Below, one piece after another: positions 53,724 through 63,412 of a stretch of DNA of 64,000 nt (the stretch's first letter is position 1; every line of letters begins with the position of its first letter). The translations under genes were made by a program, and so were the position numbers. Under the pieces are notes generated by a model that was not told where the DNA came from, searched no databases, and was given only the letters and a program-made list of their open reading frames with translations. Source of the stretch: Pararhizobium gei (lineage in GTDB: Bacteria > Pseudomonadota > Alphaproteobacteria > Rhizobiales > Rhizobiaceae); assembly GCF_029223885.1 (NCBI RefSeq), contig NZ_CP119409.1:3372501-3436500 (forward strand). The letters are read 5' to 3'.

Positions 53724-53814
53724 ACCGCAACTTTCCAATCATGGCCAACGGAATGCGGCCTGGGCTTATGGCCCGCCAACGCATGGACCGAAGGCGAAAA
53801 GAAATAGGTGCATC

Positions 53815-54111
53815 ATGTCCCGTAGTTGCGAATTGACCGGCAAAGGCGTCCAGTCGGGCAACAATGTGAGCCACGCGAACAACAAGACCAAGCGCAAGTT
53901 CCTGCCGAACCTGTGCCAGGTCACGTTGATCTCCGACGCGCTCGGCCAGCGTTACCGCCTGCGCGTTTCCGCCGCAGCCCTGCGTTCGGTCGAACATCGT
54001 GGCGGTCTCGACGCTTTCCTGATCAAGGCGAGCGAAACCGAACTGTCGATGCGCGCCCGCCTGTTGCGCCGCCAGATCGTCAAGAAGACCGCAGAAGCAG
54101 TCGCCGCTTAA
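53815..54111 (+). CDS. rpmB: 50S ribosomal protein L28
   Basis: A 98-residue ribosomal protein. [20 protein letters not shown] and [20 protein letters not shown] are the L28 signature, and [20 protein letters not shown] is the C-terminal half. It is longer than E. coli L28, as in other alphaproteobacteria. AAATAGGTG precedes the ATG at 53815. Its own promoter and terminator make it a single-gene unit. Confidence 0.97.
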   Translation: MSRSCELTGKGVQSGNNVSHANNKTKRKFLPNLCQVTLISDALGQRYRLRVSAAALRSVEHRGGLDAFLIKASETELSMRARLLRRQIVKKTAEAVAA

Positions 54112-54136
54112 TCGTCAAGCAGCCTGCAAGAGATTG

Positions 54137-54170
54137 AAAGGCTTGCCCGGGCAACCGGCAGGCCTTTTCT
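54137..54170 (+). terminator. Rho-independent terminator of rpmB
   Basis: AAAGGCTTGCC pairs with GGCAGGCCTTT (one G-U wobble) around a 9-base loop, then a T-rich tail. It lies 26 bp after the stop. Confidence 0.88.
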
Positions 54171-54185
54171 CATTGCGTTTCACTT

Positions 54186-54219
54186 GCTCCCGCCGTCTGT
54201 AAACGTGGCGCGTGGGAGC
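54186..54219 (+). repeat. Upstream hairpin in the yhhQ leader
   Basis: GCTCCC (54186-54191) pairs with GGGAGC (54214-54219), with an inner GCC/GGC pairing. GGGA at 54214 can instead pair with TCCC at 54225-54228, so two exclusive folds exist just upstream of the pseudoknot. Confidence 0.45.
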
Positions 54220-54233
54220 GGATTTCCCTCCAG

Positions 54234-54263
54234 CTGGTGGCATACCCCAGGATAAAAAAATGC
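54234..54263 (+). promoter_or_regulatory. Candidate preQ1-I-like riboswitch covering the yhhQ start codon
   Basis: P1 is CTGG (54234-54237) with CCAG (54247-54250). Within the loop GCAT (54240-54243) is complementary to ATGC (54260-54263), giving a second stem that makes an H-type pseudoknot. The linker GATAAAAAA is A-rich, as in class I preQ1 riboswitches, and ACC stands before the 3' P1 strand as in known members. The second stem contains the ATG of yhhQ, a queuosine-precursor transporter. The loop is 2-3 bases shorter than typical, so it may be a variant. Confidence 0.45.
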
Positions 54264-54898
54264 TGATGAACAGAACTTTCATCGTCTATGTGCTGATGAT
54301 GACCGCCGTGGTGGTCGCCTCCAATTTTCTTGTTCAGTATCCCCTACCCGGCGCCATCGGCGGCTTGCAATTGGGTGATTTGCTGACCTGGGGCGCGTTC
54401 AGTTATCCGGTCGCCTTTCTCGTCACCGACCTCACCAATCGCCAGTTCGGGCCTGGGGTCGCCCGCAGGGTCGTCATCGCCGGCTTTGCCGTGGCGATCC
54501 TCCTGTCCTTCCTGATCGCCACACCGCGGATAGCCATCGCCTCCGGCTCGGCATTCCTTCTGGGGCAGTTTCTCGACATTTCCGTGTTCAACAGGCTGCG
54601 GGCCAGAAGCTGGTGGCGTGCACCGCTCCTTGGTTCCCTCTTCGGCTCCTTCCTGGATACGGCGATTTTCTTCTCCTTCGCCTTCTCCCCGGTTTTTGCT
54701 GTCCTCGGCCCGAATGATCCTTTCGCACTCGAAGCCGCTCCCCTGCTCGGCGTTCTCACAGGCGAGGCACCCCGCTGGATTTCCTGGGCGCTCGGCGACC
54801 TCGGCGTGAAGATTGCAGTCGGCCTGCTGATGCTGCTGCCCTATGGGGCCTTGATGAGTGTGGTCAAGCCGATGCCGGGTGTGAAGACCGGCATTTAA
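54260..54898 (+). CDS. yhhQ: Queuosine precursor transporter (VUT family)
   Basis: A 212-residue inner-membrane protein with about six helices, of the YhhQ/DUF165 family that imports preQ0 or preQ1 for queuosine-modified tRNAs. Family blocks are IGGLQLGDLLTWGAFSYPVA, VTDLTNRQFGP and GSLFGSFLDTAIFFSFAF. ATG 54260 lies inside the candidate pseudoknot with AGGA at 54249-54252 as the ribosome site. ATG 54266 is another possible start. The longer frame from 54212 covers the leader and is rejected. Confidence 0.93.
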   Translation: MLMNRTFIVYVLMMTAVVVASNFLVQYPLPGAIGGLQLGDLLTWGAFSYPVAFLVTDLTNRQFGPGVARRVVIAGFAVAILLSFLIATPRIAIASGSAFLLGQFLDISVFNRLRARSWWRAPLLGSLFGSFLDTAIFFSFAFSPVFAVLGPNDPFALEAAPLLGVLTGEAPRWISWALGDLGVKIAVGLLMLLPYGALMSVVKPMPGVKTGI

Positions 54899-54919
54899 TT
54901 GTCTGGGAATTGGCCGTCG

Positions 54920-55930
54920 TCATTCGGCGAGCCGGAACTCCAGCATCAAATTTCGCTGCAGAATCGAATGGTTGTCGTCAGAGACGAGGAGGATGCGAAC
55001 GTCGCCGTTCGCAGCGTTGACGACGTCGATGCCTTCCATGTTGTCGATCTGGAAGCCCATATCCGCCTGGATCAGCACCTCGCCATCAACGACCGCACCC
55101 GGCTTGATGGTGTCGCCCGAAATGCGCCGGATCTGCATGCCGACGCCTTCCGCAAAGCTGAAGCGGCGCTCCAGCAGTAGGAGATCGCCGTTTGGAAGAA
55201 AGGCGCCATCGGTGACCGCAAAGGGCTCCTTCTGCACCACCGCAAAAATGCCCTTGCGCGGACCGTTCAGTACAGCTGCATAGAGATGTCCAGCTTGATC
55301 GAAGCTCAACTCGGCGACAGTCACAACGCCGCCGGCCAGCGGACTGCCCTTCGGTGAGACCGCAACGGTTTCCAGGCCTCGATTACCGCGCAATTCCCCG
55401 GCTGGAATGAGAATCGGCAGGCTGGCGATCGGCCTCGACTGTGCAAAACCGGGGTCCGGATAGACATCGACCCGGCTGCGGCGTTCGCAGCTGACCAGCG
55501 CTTCCCCTGCCCGCAATGCCAACCCCTCGCAGTCCATCAGGGCCTTGACCTGCTCCGCATTGCCGTTCGCATCAATCATCGAGGTCGCGGCAACGCCGCT
55601 GACGCCTGACAGTCGCCCCTTGTCGTCGCGAAGAATTTCACCTTCCAGCCAGTGCCCGGTGTCCATGACCGCCAGAAAATGCTTGCCATCCGGCCGAAAG
55701 CGGATCGAGGAGATCGCCCCCAGCAACGCATTGCTGGACGACATCTCGATGCCGCCAATGAATTCCAGCTTTCCGACGCGTGTCACGCCGCTGCCGAACT
55801 TGAAGGTGTCGATCTGCCGGCTCTGCACCGGCAGGCTTTCCTTCGGCGGCAGCGTGCCCGCCAGGGTTTGCGAAGAAACGCTCAGCATTGCACACAGACA
55901 TAGGGTGCGGAAAAAATTCGCGTCGCTCAA
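54920..55930 (-). CDS. Secreted esterase-like phytase family protein
   Basis: A 336-residue exported protein. A signal peptide (FFRTLCLCAMLSVSSQTLAG) precedes a beta-propeller-like domain of the esterase-like activity of phytase family, with GKLEFIGGIEMSSSNALLGA, SSIRFRPDGKHFLAVMDTGH and DNMEGIDVVNAANGDVRILL. The TTG at 55930 is chosen because AGGACA lies upstream and the signal peptide is then at the start. The open frame continues 48 codons upstream without support. The substrate is unknown. Confidence 0.8.
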   Translation of the reverse strand: MSDANFFRTLCLCAMLSVSSQTLAGTLPPKESLPVQSRQIDTFKFGSGVTRVGKLEFIGGIEMSSSNALLGAISSIRFRPDGKHFLAVMDTGHWLEGEILRDDKGRLSGVSGVAATSMIDANGNAEQVKALMDCEGLALRAGEALVSCERRSRVDVYPDPGFAQSRPIASLPILIPAGELRGNRGLETVAVSPKGSPLAGGVVTVAELSFDQAGHLYAAVLNGPRKGIFAVVQKEPFAVTDGAFLPNGDLLLLERRFSFAEGVGMQIRRISGDTIKPGAVVDGEVLIQADMGFQIDNMEGIDVVNAANGDVRILLVSDDNHSILQRNLMLEFRLAE

Positions 55931-56009
55931 GCGGATGTCCTTGCGGCTTGCCGGGAGACGCACGCAATGGCGTCCCCGAAATAGAAACGAATCAACAGCC
56001 GCCGCTGGA

Positions 56010-57911
56010 TTAGCTGGCGCGGCGGCGTGCGGGCACCGAGCGACGGCGGCTTTCATCGTCAAACAGGGAGGCAAGCTGCTCCGTCATTGCGCCAGCCAAT
56101 TCATCCGCATCGACGATCGTCACCGCACGCCGGTAGTAACGTGTCACATCGTGGCCAATGCCAATGGCGAGCAGTTCGACGGGTGAGCGGGTCTCGATCT
56201 GGTCGATCACGGCCCGCAGGTGCCGCTCGAGATAGTTTCCCGGATTGACCGAAAGGGTGGAATCATCGACCGGCGCGCCGTCCGAGATCATCATCAGGAT
56301 GCGGCGCTGTTCCGGCCGCGCAAGCAGCCGGTTGTGAGCCCAGATCAGAGCTTCGCCGTCGATGTTCTCCTTCAGCAAGCCTTCGCGCATCATAAGCCCG
56401 AGATTGCGGCGTGCGCGACGCCAAGGGGCATCGGCGGACTTGTAGATGATGTGGCGCAGGTCGTTGAGCCGGCCTGGCGTTTGCGGCTTTCCGCTGGCCA
56501 ACCATCTTTCACGCGACTGCCCGCCCTTCCAGGCCTTCGTCGTAAAACCGAGAATCTCGACCTTGACGCCGCAGCGCTCGAGTGTCCGGGCAAGGATGTC
56601 GGCACAGGTGGCGGCAACGGTGATAGGCCGGCCGCGCATCGAGCCAGAATTATCGATCAGCAGCGTCACAACCGTGTCGCGAAAATTCGTGTCCTTCTCG
56701 CGCTTGAAGGAAAGCGGCTGCATCGGGTCGATGATCATCCGCGTCAGGCGCGCCGGATCAAGATAGCCCTCTTCGAGATCGAATTCCCAGGATCGGTTCT
56801 GCTGCGCCATCAGGCGACGCTGCAGCCGATTGGCAAGACGACCGACGGCGCCCTGCAAATGAGCAAGCTGCTTGTCGAGAAAGGCACGCAGCCGATCGAG
56901 TTCCGCCTCGTCGCAGAGTTCCTCGGATGAAATGGTCTCATCGAACTCTTCGGTGAAAACGGTGTAATCGACCTTGTCGTTGAAATCGTCGAAGGGGTGG
57001 TGCGGACGCTTTACCTCGCCGGGCGTCTCGCTGTCGTCCTCGCCGTCATCCGACATGTCGTCATCGGAGATTTCCGCACCGTCCATCTCGCCTTCGTCCA
57101 TCTGCTCTTCGGCAGATTCGTTTTCATCGGCAGGCGCCGCATCAGAGCCGGCATCCTCGTCGGAGCTGTTTTCGTCCTGCTCCTGGCTGCGCGGCTGATC
57201 CTCGTCGGTCGAGCTTTCCGCATCCTCGGGCTCGACCTCGTCGTCGCCGTATTTTTCCGCGACATCCATGGCGCTCAGAATATTGCGCACGACGCGGGCG
57301 AAGGCCTGCTGGTCGTTGACAGCCGACGACAGGTTCTTGATGTCGCCGGCGGCTTTTTCCTCGATGAAATCACGCCAGAGATCGAGTACCTTGCCGGCCG
57401 AAGCCGGCGGGGCCTGCCCCGTCAGCTTTTCGCGCACCATCAGCGCGACCGCCTCTTCGAGCGGTGCATCCGCCTGGCGTTCGATCGTGCCGAAATTGGC
57501 GCGGGCATATTTGTCGTCGAGCATCGAAGTCAGATTGCCGGCGACCCCGCTCATCCTGATGGACCCTATGGCTTCCACGCGCGCCTGCTCGACCGCGTCG
57601 AAGATTGCCCGGGCATCCGACCCCTGCGGCGACATGGTGGCGTGGATGCGGGCATCGTGGCAGGCCTTGCGCAGCGCCATGGAATCGCCGAGCCCTCGGG
57701 TGATCGCCAACTCCTGCCGTGTGGGCCGCTTGGAGATTTCGGGCAACCGGACACGCTCGCCGGCAAGGCCGGGACGTTCGTTCGCAAAAACCACCTCGAT
57801 TTCCGGGTCGCCGGCAATCGAGCGGATGCAACCGGTCAGCGCGCGGCGGAACGGCTCGACGTCAACGACACCAGCTGGTCTTGTCTTCGAATTGTCGCCG
57901 CGGCCCGCCAT
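56010..57911 (-). CDS. cobT: Aerobic cobaltochelatase subunit CobT
   Basis: A 633-residue subunit of the CobNST complex that inserts cobalt into hydrogenobyrinic acid a,c-diamide. An N-terminal helical domain precedes a very acidic middle region near residues 220-310, then a C-terminal von Willebrand-type metal-binding domain ([20 protein letters not shown] holds the DxSxS MIDAS motif). The length matches known CobT. It is 3 bp downstream of cobS. cobN is not in the window. Confidence 0.96.
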   Translation of the reverse strand: MAGRGDNSKTRPAGVVDVEPFRRALTGCIRSIAGDPEIEVVFANERPGLAGERVRLPEISKRPTRQELAITRGLGDSMALRKACHDARIHATMSPQGSDARAIFDAVEQARVEAIGSIRMSGVAGNLTSMLDDKYARANFGTIERQADAPLEEAVALMVREKLTGQAPPASAGKVLDLWRDFIEEKAAGDIKNLSSAVNDQQAFARVVRNILSAMDVAEKYGDDEVEPEDAESSTDEDQPRSQEQDENSSDEDAGSDAAPADENESAEEQMDEGEMDGAEISDDDMSDDGEDDSETPGEVKRPHHPFDDFNDKVDYTVFTEEFDETISSEELCDEAELDRLRAFLDKQLAHLQGAVGRLANRLQRRLMAQQNRSWEFDLEEGYLDPARLTRMIIDPMQPLSFKREKDTNFRDTVVTLLIDNSGSMRGRPITVAATCADILARTLERCGVKVEILGFTTKAWKGGQSRERWLASGKPQTPGRLNDLRHIIYKSADAPWRRARRNLGLMMREGLLKENIDGEALIWAHNRLLARPEQRRILMMISDGAPVDDSTLSVNPGNYLERHLRAVIDQIETRSPVELLAIGIGHDVTRYYRRAVTIVDADELAGAMTEQLASLFDDESRRRSVPARRRAS

Positions 57912-57914
57912 CGA

Positions 57915-58910
57915 TCAGGCCGTGGCTTCAAGCACGATATTGGCGGCGCTTTCCTTCAGCTCGACGCCGAAGGCGCGCTGATAGTGTTCCGCCACCAGCG
58001 CGCGTTCGAGTTCGTCGCACTTGTTGAGGAAGGTGATGCGGAACGCGAAAGCGACATCGCCGAAGATATGGGCGTTTTCGGCCCAGGTGATCACCGTGCG
58101 CGGGCTCATGACGGTCGACAGATCGCCGTTCATGAAGGCCGCGCGGGTGAGGTCGGCAACACGCACCATCTTCGATACGGTGTCGCGGCCCCTGTCCTTG
58201 GTGAAACCCTTCACCTTGGCGGCGACGATATCGACCTCGTTGTCATGCGGCAGATAATTGAGCGTCGTAACGATCGACCAGCGGTCCATCTGCGCCTGAT
58301 TGATCTGCTGCGTGCCGTGATAGAGGCCCGTCGTGTCCCCCAGACCAACCGTGTTGGCGGTGGCGAACAGCCGGAACGCCGGGTGCGGGCGGATGACGCG
58401 GCTCTGGTCGAGCAGGGTCAGGCGACCCGACGATTCCAGCACGCGCTGGATGACGAACATCACATCCGGGCGGCCGGCATCATATTCGTCGAAGACGAGC
58501 GCGACATTGTGCTGATAGGCCCAGGGCAGAATGCCGTCCTTGAATTCGGTAACCTGCATGCCGTCCTTGACGACGATGGCGTCCTTGCCGACAAGATCGA
58601 TACGGCTGACATGGCTGTCGAGGTTGACGCGCACGCAGGGCCAGTTGAGGCGAGCGGCGACCTGTTCGATATGGGTTGACTTGCCCGTGCCATGATAGCC
58701 GGACACCATGACGCGGCGGTTATGGGCAAAACCTGCGAGAATGGCGAGCGTCGTTTCCCGGTCGAACAGATAGTCGGGATCGAGATCCGGCACATAGGCG
58801 TCGGCACGGGAATAGGCCGGCACACGCAGGTCGCTGTCGATGCCGAAAGCATCGCGGACGGAAACGGTCGTGTCGGGAAGATTGGAAATATCGAGGTCTA
58901 CCTTGCTCAT
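57915..58910 (-). CDS. cobS: Aerobic cobaltochelatase subunit CobS
   Basis: A 331-residue AAA+ ATPase of the CobNST cobalt chelatase. Walker A is [13 protein letters not shown] near residue 78, Walker B is [15 protein letters not shown], and [20 protein letters not shown] is the sensor region. GGAGAC before the second of two tandem ATGs (58910) gives better spacing than 58913. A J-domain gene lies 91 bp upstream on the same strand. Confidence 0.97.
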   Translation of the reverse strand: MSKVDLDISNLPDTTVSVRDAFGIDSDLRVPAYSRADAYVPDLDPDYLFDRETTLAILAGFAHNRRVMVSGYHGTGKSTHIEQVAARLNWPCVRVNLDSHVSRIDLVGKDAIVVKDGMQVTEFKDGILPWAYQHNVALVFDEYDAGRPDVMFVIQRVLESSGRLTLLDQSRVIRPHPAFRLFATANTVGLGDTTGLYHGTQQINQAQMDRWSIVTTLNYLPHDNEVDIVAAKVKGFTKDRGRDTVSKMVRVADLTRAAFMNGDLSTVMSPRTVITWAENAHIFGDVAFAFRITFLNKCDELERALVAEHYQRAFGVELKESAANIVLEATA

Positions 58911-59001
58911 CATGTCTCCAGCACGGACGCTCCCCTGACTTTCCTGGGTAGGGAGGCATCACGTCGATGCTATAAATATCTGATCGTCTTAAAACGGGTT
59001 C

Positions 59002-59628
59002 CTAGCAGAAGCCAGCCTGTTTTAACATTTGATACGCCTGGATCACGGCGCGAAAACGCTCTTCCGATCCCCTGTCCCCGCCATTTGCGTCGGGGTGGTG
59101 CTTTTTTACAAGCTCTTTATAGGCGGTCTTGACATCGGCGGGCGTGGCATTGGCATGCAGCCCAAGCGTTTCGAAGGCTTTCGCCTCGAGCGTCTTCAGC
59201 TTGCGCAACCGTGGCTCCTGCCGGGCCGCGCGCGCCCGCGCCTGCTCGACAAAGCCGAAGGGATCCCTCATCCGCGCCTGGGCGCCGGCCGAGCCGGAAC
59301 GCTGCTGCGATTGCTGCGGCGCATTTCTGGCATTCTTGTTGACCCCCACCGTCCAGGTCGGGCGATGTCCCGTCAAGGCTTCCTTCTGGTAGCGGGCAAT
59401 CTCGTTGTCCGACAGGCCGGAGAAGTAGTTGTAACCCTTGTTGTAGTCCTTCACATGCTCGAAGCAGAACATGAAGAATTCATTTTCGGCATTGCGCCCG
59501 ACAGGCGCGCGATGCATGCCATTTTCCTCGCACCCGTCCCATTGGCATTTGGGCGCCATAGGCTCGGGTTTCTGGTTCACCCTGCGGCGCGTCCGGATCC
59601 CGTCGAAGTATTTTGAATCAAGCTTCAT
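59002..59628 (-). CDS. J-domain protein with N-terminal zinc-finger-like region
   Basis: A 208-residue protein. Its C-terminal J domain (AFETLGLHANATPADVKTAY, then KHHPDANGGD with the HPD motif) would stimulate a DnaK chaperone. The N-terminal part has Cys and His spaced like a zinc site (CQWDGCEENG and FMFCFEHVKDYNKGYNYF). ATG 59628 is chosen because the longer frame lacks conservation. The gene precedes cobS and cobT in the same direction, a link conserved in rhizobia as far as I recall. Confidence 0.9.
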   Translation of the reverse strand: MKLDSKYFDGIRTRRRVNQKPEPMAPKCQWDGCEENGMHRAPVGRNAENEFFMFCFEHVKDYNKGYNYFSGLSDNEIARYQKEALTGHRPTWTVGVNKNARNAPQQSQQRSGSAGAQARMRDPFGFVEQARARAARQEPRLRKLKTLEAKAFETLGLHANATPADVKTAYKELVKKHHPDANGGDRGSEERFRAVIQAYQMLKQAGFC

Positions 59629-59778
59629 GGCGCTAATTATGGGGCGTGGCAGGCACCACGACAAGAATTGACAAATCGGAATGTTGCTGGCTTTGTAAAA
59701 CTATTTTGCACCGTGCGAAATGCAATCCGAATGGTGTCGTTCCAGTCAACCGAAAAGCCGGAAGAACGAGGCCAAAAC

Positions 59779-60060
59779 ATGTCGCTGCAAACCCGCATCG
59801 AAGCAAAACTGAAAGCTGCCTTTTCTCCCGAGCGGCTGATGGTGCTCAACGAAAGCCATCTCCATGCCGGACACCAGCCGGACTTCGATGGCGGCGGGGA
59901 AACGCATATGCGGGTGCGCATCGTCGCACAGGCCTTTGCAGGTCTGAGTCGCGTTGCCCGGCACCGGGCGATCAACGAGGTTCTAAAGCAGGAATTCGAC
60001 GACGGATTGCATGCGCTGGCGGTCGAGCCCGCAGTTCCGGGTGAGGCAACCCGCTGGTAG
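59779..60060 (+). CDS. bolA: BolA family protein
   Basis: A 93-residue BolA/IbaG protein. MSLQTRIEAKLKAAFSPERL and ESHLHAGHQPDFDGGGETHM hold the His residues that bind [2Fe-2S] with a monothiol glutaredoxin. RVRIVAQAFAGLSRVARHRA is the C-terminal helix. ATG 59779 is preferred over the frame from 59668, whose first part overlaps a TTGACA-like -35 region at 59668-59673. It diverges from the J-domain gene. Confidence 0.93.
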   Translation: MSLQTRIEAKLKAAFSPERLMVLNESHLHAGHQPDFDGGGETHMRVRIVAQAFAGLSRVARHRAINEVLKQEFDDGLHALAVEPAVPGEATRW

Positions 60061-60107
60061 CGGCCCGGTCTGCCCGCCAAACGCCCTTCGAATGGATTGC
60101 CTTCTCC

Positions 60108-61421
60108 CTATTTGGGCAGAGGCGCCGCTGCCTCATCCGCAGGCCGGATTCGCAGGCGGGTAATGCGGTTCTTCTCCCGCTTCATCACGGTGAAACGCTT
60201 GCCGTAGAAGGTGAAGGCCTGCCGCTCCTCGGGTATCGTCTTCGATTCATGAATGACGAGACCGGCGACCGTGGTCGCCTCATCATCGGGCAGATCCCAG
60301 TCAAGCGCCCGATTGAGGTCGCGGATCGGCACGCCGCCGTCAACGACGATCGAGCCGTCCGCCTCTTGCCGCACGCCCTGGATTTCCAGATCATGCTCGT
60401 CGGAAATATCGCCGACGATTTCTTCGAGAATATCCTCCAGCGTCACCAGACCCTGCACCTCGCCATATTCATCGACCACGACGGCGAAATGCATCTTCCG
60501 GCGCAGGAAGGCGTTCAGCTGGTCTTTCAGATTGGTTGTTTCCGGAACGAACCATGGCTTTTGCGATATCTTGACGATATCGAGGTTTTCCGGCTCCACA
60601 TCCGGCTCGGCCAGGGCGCGCAACAGATCCTTGGCGTGCACCACGCCGATGATGTTGTCGGCCGATCCGCGCCAGACAGGCATACGGGTATAGGGGCTTT
60701 CGAGAACCGCACGAACCGCGACTTCGGGCGCATCGTCGGCATTGATGCCGCGCATCGAGGTGCGGTGGATCATGATGTCGGAGACTTCGAGTTCGCCGAG
60801 ATCAAGCACACCTCCCAGCCTGTCGCGATCCGCCTTGATGACGGAGCCTTCGCGATGCATGAAATCGACCGCACCGCGCAATTCCTCATGCGCGGTCAGC
60901 ATCGACACCTCGGAGGAGAGGTTGATGCCGAAAATACCGAGGATGTGCCTGACGATCCAATTGACCAGGCTCGATACCGGCCCGACGACAATGACGACCA
61001 CACGCACGATGGGCGCTACCGTGAGAGCAAAACGATCCGGGGCGGCGATTGCCCAGCTTTTCGGAAGAACCTCGGAAAAGATCACGAGCAGTGCCGTCAT
61101 CACCAAGGTTGCAATGGCAACGCCGGACGTGCCGAACAGGCCGAGAAACAGGCTGGTGGTTAGGGACGACGCCAGAATGTTCACCAGGTTGTTGCCGATG
61201 AGCAGCGTTCCGATCAGCCGGTCGCGGCGGGCGATCAGCGATGTCACAAGCTTGGCACGTTCATCCCCGTTGACTTCAAGCGTATGCATCCGGGCGCGGG
61301 AGGCGGCGGTCAACGCCGTTTCAGACCCGGAAAAAAAGGCGGAGCAGGCCAGCAGGCCGAGGACGGAGACGATAATCAGCCAGTATTCGGCCAGAAACGC
61401 TGTTACAATTTCGAAGGTCAT
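60108..61421 (-). CDS. HlyC/CorC family transporter (CNNM-type hemolysin)
   Basis: A 437-residue membrane protein. The N-terminal DUF21/CNNM domain has four helices ([20 protein letters not shown] is its signature), then two CBS domains near residues 215-330 ([40 protein letters not shown]) and a C-terminal CorC_HlyC domain. It is thought to affect divalent cation export. It overlaps aroB by 4 bp and is the third gene of the aroK-aroB operon. Confidence 0.93.
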   Translation of the reverse strand: MTFEIVTAFLAEYWLIIVSVLGLLACSAFFSGSETALTAASRARMHTLEVNGDERAKLVTSLIARRDRLIGTLLIGNNLVNILASSLTTSLFLGLFGTSGVAIATLVMTALLVIFSEVLPKSWAIAAPDRFALTVAPIVRVVVIVVGPVSSLVNWIVRHILGIFGINLSSEVSMLTAHEELRGAVDFMHREGSVIKADRDRLGGVLDLGELEVSDIMIHRTSMRGINADDAPEVAVRAVLESPYTRMPVWRGSADNIIGVVHAKDLLRALAEPDVEPENLDIVKISQKPWFVPETTNLKDQLNAFLRRKMHFAVVVDEYGEVQGLVTLEDILEEIVGDISDEHDLEIQGVRQEADGSIVVDGGVPIRDLNRALDWDLPDDEATTVAGLVIHESKTIPEERQAFTFYGKRFTVMKREKNRITRLRIRPADEAAAPLPK

Positions 61422-62551
61422 TCTGGATGCTGTTCCTCAAGGAAACGCAAGACTTCGCTGGCCGGCACATCGTCGGCTACGAAGGACTGGCCGATCCCCC
61501 GCGTCAGGATGAAGGTCAGCTTTCCGCCTTTCACTTTTTTGTCCTGCGCGATGGCATCCATCAGTTTATCTGCTGGCGGGAGTACGCCCGGAATATCGGC
61601 CATCCGCGTCGGCAAGCCGACCGTCCGCAGATGCGCCTCGACCCGCCGCGCATCGTCAGGGCTTGCAAGGTTCATGCGCGCCGAAAACTGATGCGCCAGC
61701 ACCATGCCGATCGCAACACCCTCGCCATGGACGAGCCTTGCACCATCATAGTGCGTAGCGGCTTCAAGCGCATGCCCGAACGTATGGCCGAGATTGAGCA
61801 GGGCGCGCCGGCCGTTCTCGCGCTCGTCGGCGGCAACGACGTCGGCCTTTGCCTGGCAGCTGATGGCAACCGCCTCGATGCGAGCCTCGCCGCCAGCAAA
61901 CACCGCCCGCCAGTTGTTTTCCAGCCATGCAAAGAAATCCGGCTTGTCGATGAGACCGTATTTGGCCACTTCCGCATAACCGGCCCGGTATTCGCGCGGA
62001 CTCAACGTATCGAGCACATCGGTGTCGGCAAGCACCAGATCCGGCTGATGGAAGACCCCGATCAGGTTCTTCCCGTGCGGCGAATTGATGCCGGTCTTGC
62101 CGCCGACGGACGAATCCACCTGGGCAAGCAGCGAGGTCGGGATCTGGATGAACCGAGAACCGCGCCGGGCGATGCCCGCCGCAAAGCCGGTGAGATCGCC
62201 GATCACGCCGCCGCCAAGTGCGATGACCGCATCGTTGCGTTCGATGCGCGCACCGAGGATCGCGTCGCAGACCGGAATGAGATGCTCGAAGCTCTTGGTC
62301 TTTTCGCCGGCAGGCAAAACAAGGCTGACGGTTTCGATCTCTTTCGCCTTCAGGCCCGTCATCAGCGCATCGAGATACAACGGAGCGACGTTTTCGTCGG
62401 TGATCACGGCCATCCTGCGGCCCTTCAGCCGGCCTGCAATCTCGGCAGCAGCGGTGGCGATGAGACCGGGGCCGATCAGAATGTCATAGGAACGCTCGCC
62501 GAGATCGACGCGGACGGTTCGTGTGGTAACGGCAAGGCTGGCATCTGTCAT
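61418..62551 (-). CDS. aroB: 3-dehydroquinate synthase AroB
   Basis: A 377-residue NAD- and zinc-dependent enzyme of the shikimate pathway. [20 protein letters not shown] is the glycine-rich signature, [20 protein letters not shown] follows, and HTFGHALE plus HGEGVAIGM give the metal ligands. It lies 4 bp downstream of aroK and overlaps the hemolysin-like gene by ATGA. Confidence 0.97.
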   Translation of the reverse strand: MTDASLAVTTRTVRVDLGERSYDILIGPGLIATAAAEIAGRLKGRRMAVITDENVAPLYLDALMTGLKAKEIETVSLVLPAGEKTKSFEHLIPVCDAILGARIERNDAVIALGGGVIGDLTGFAAGIARRGSRFIQIPTSLLAQVDSSVGGKTGINSPHGKNLIGVFHQPDLVLADTDVLDTLSPREYRAGYAEVAKYGLIDKPDFFAWLENNWRAVFAGGEARIEAVAISCQAKADVVAADERENGRRALLNLGHTFGHALEAATHYDGARLVHGEGVAIGMVLAHQFSARMNLASPDDARRVEAHLRTVGLPTRMADIPGVLPPADKLMDAIAQDKKVKGGKLTFILTRGIGQSFVADDVPASEVLRFLEEQHPE

Positions 62552-62555
62552 TGTT

Positions 62556-63137
62556 TCACTTCTTCGGCATGGCGGCGAGTGCGGAAAGAACTTCTTCCAC
62601 CATCACCTCCTTCTTCACATCCCGCGAAATCACGGTCAGGTCTGCTTCCGCATAGACGGGATAGCGGAGATGCATCAGCGTTTCGAGGGTCTGCTTCGGG
62701 TTTTCGGTTTTCAGGAGCGGTCGCGTGTCGCGCTTGTTGACACGCTCCCACAACACGTCAAGTTCGGCGTTCAGCCAGACGGACAGGCCGTGCTTCCTGA
62801 TATGCCGCCGCGTCACCTCGTTGATGTAGGCCCCGCCGCCCGTGGAAACGACCCGCGGGCCGGTTTTAAGCAGGCGCTTGATAACCCGGCCTTCGAGCGC
62901 CCTGAATTCCGCTTCCCCATAGGCTGAAAACAGTTCGCTGATCGTCATGCGGGAAACACGCTCGATCTCGTGGTCTGAATCGACGAAAGGAATGCCCAGC
63001 ACGCTGGCCGTCATGCGACCGATCGCGGATTTTCCAGCCCCCATCAGACCGACAAAAACGAGGTTTCGCCGCCCGAGTGACCCTTTCGCTCGTTCTATCA
63101 GCGCCTCCGAAACCGGTTCGATCACGTCGCTCATCAA
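62556..63137 (-). CDS. aroK: Shikimate kinase AroK
   Basis: A 193-residue kinase of the shikimate pathway. The P-loop is [13 protein letters not shown] near residue 31, followed by [20 protein letters not shown], the shikimate-binding [13 protein letters not shown] and [14 protein letters not shown] blocks. It is the first gene of aroK-aroB-hemolysin, diverging from the xerD group. Confidence 0.96.
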   Translation of the reverse strand: MMSDVIEPVSEALIERAKGSLGRRNLVFVGLMGAGKSAIGRMTASVLGIPFVDSDHEIERVSRMTISELFSAYGEAEFRALEGRVIKRLLKTGPRVVSTGGGAYINEVTRRHIRKHGLSVWLNAELDVLWERVNKRDTRPLLKTENPKQTLETLMHLRYPVYAEADLTVISRDVKKEVMVEEVLSALAAMPKK

Positions 63138-63262
63138 GTTTCCGTTCCCTGTTCCGCTCCGGTATCGACAAATCGGCGGGAGGCGTCAAGGGATCGCCTT
63201 GCCGGCGGTTCTTGCGCTTGCGCCCGGCCATGGTCATATAGGCGCAGACCAAGGAGTAAGAA

Positions 63263-63412
63263 ATGCCGACCCTGTTCCGCTTCCTGTCCATCTGCGTCCT
63301 GATCGCCGGTGTCATCTACGGAAGCATGGTTGCGCTGGTGACATTCGTCGATCCGGTCGAGCGGGATGTGACCATTCGCATTCCATCCGAGAGGGTCAAC
63401 AAGAGCCCATGA
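63263..63412 (+). CDS. 49-residue hypothetical membrane protein upstream of xerD
   Basis: [20 protein letters not shown] forms one transmembrane helix, followed by a short polar tail ending [17 protein letters not shown] precedes the ATG at 63263. Its stop overlaps the xerD start (ATGA), so it is translationally coupled. I know similar small proteins at this position in other rhizobia, but no function. Confidence 0.8.
   Translation: MPTLFRFLSICVLIAGVIYGSMVALVTFVDPVERDVTIRIPSERVNKSP

Larger units (their letters stand above)
53464..53814. other. Promoter-bearing intergenic gap before rpmB
   Basis: A gap of 351 bp between the DUF3108 gene and rpmB with no convincing gene. It holds a sigma70-like promoter for rpmB on its right side and a weak TATAAT-based one for the DUF3108 gene on its left side (minus 53485-53490). 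The middle contains a loose inverted repeat ACAGGC/GCCTGT. Confidence 0.5.

Noticed and set aside
56997..58679. Open frame of about 560 residues antisense to cobS and cobT
   Set aside because: Spans two genes on the other strand and has no family features.
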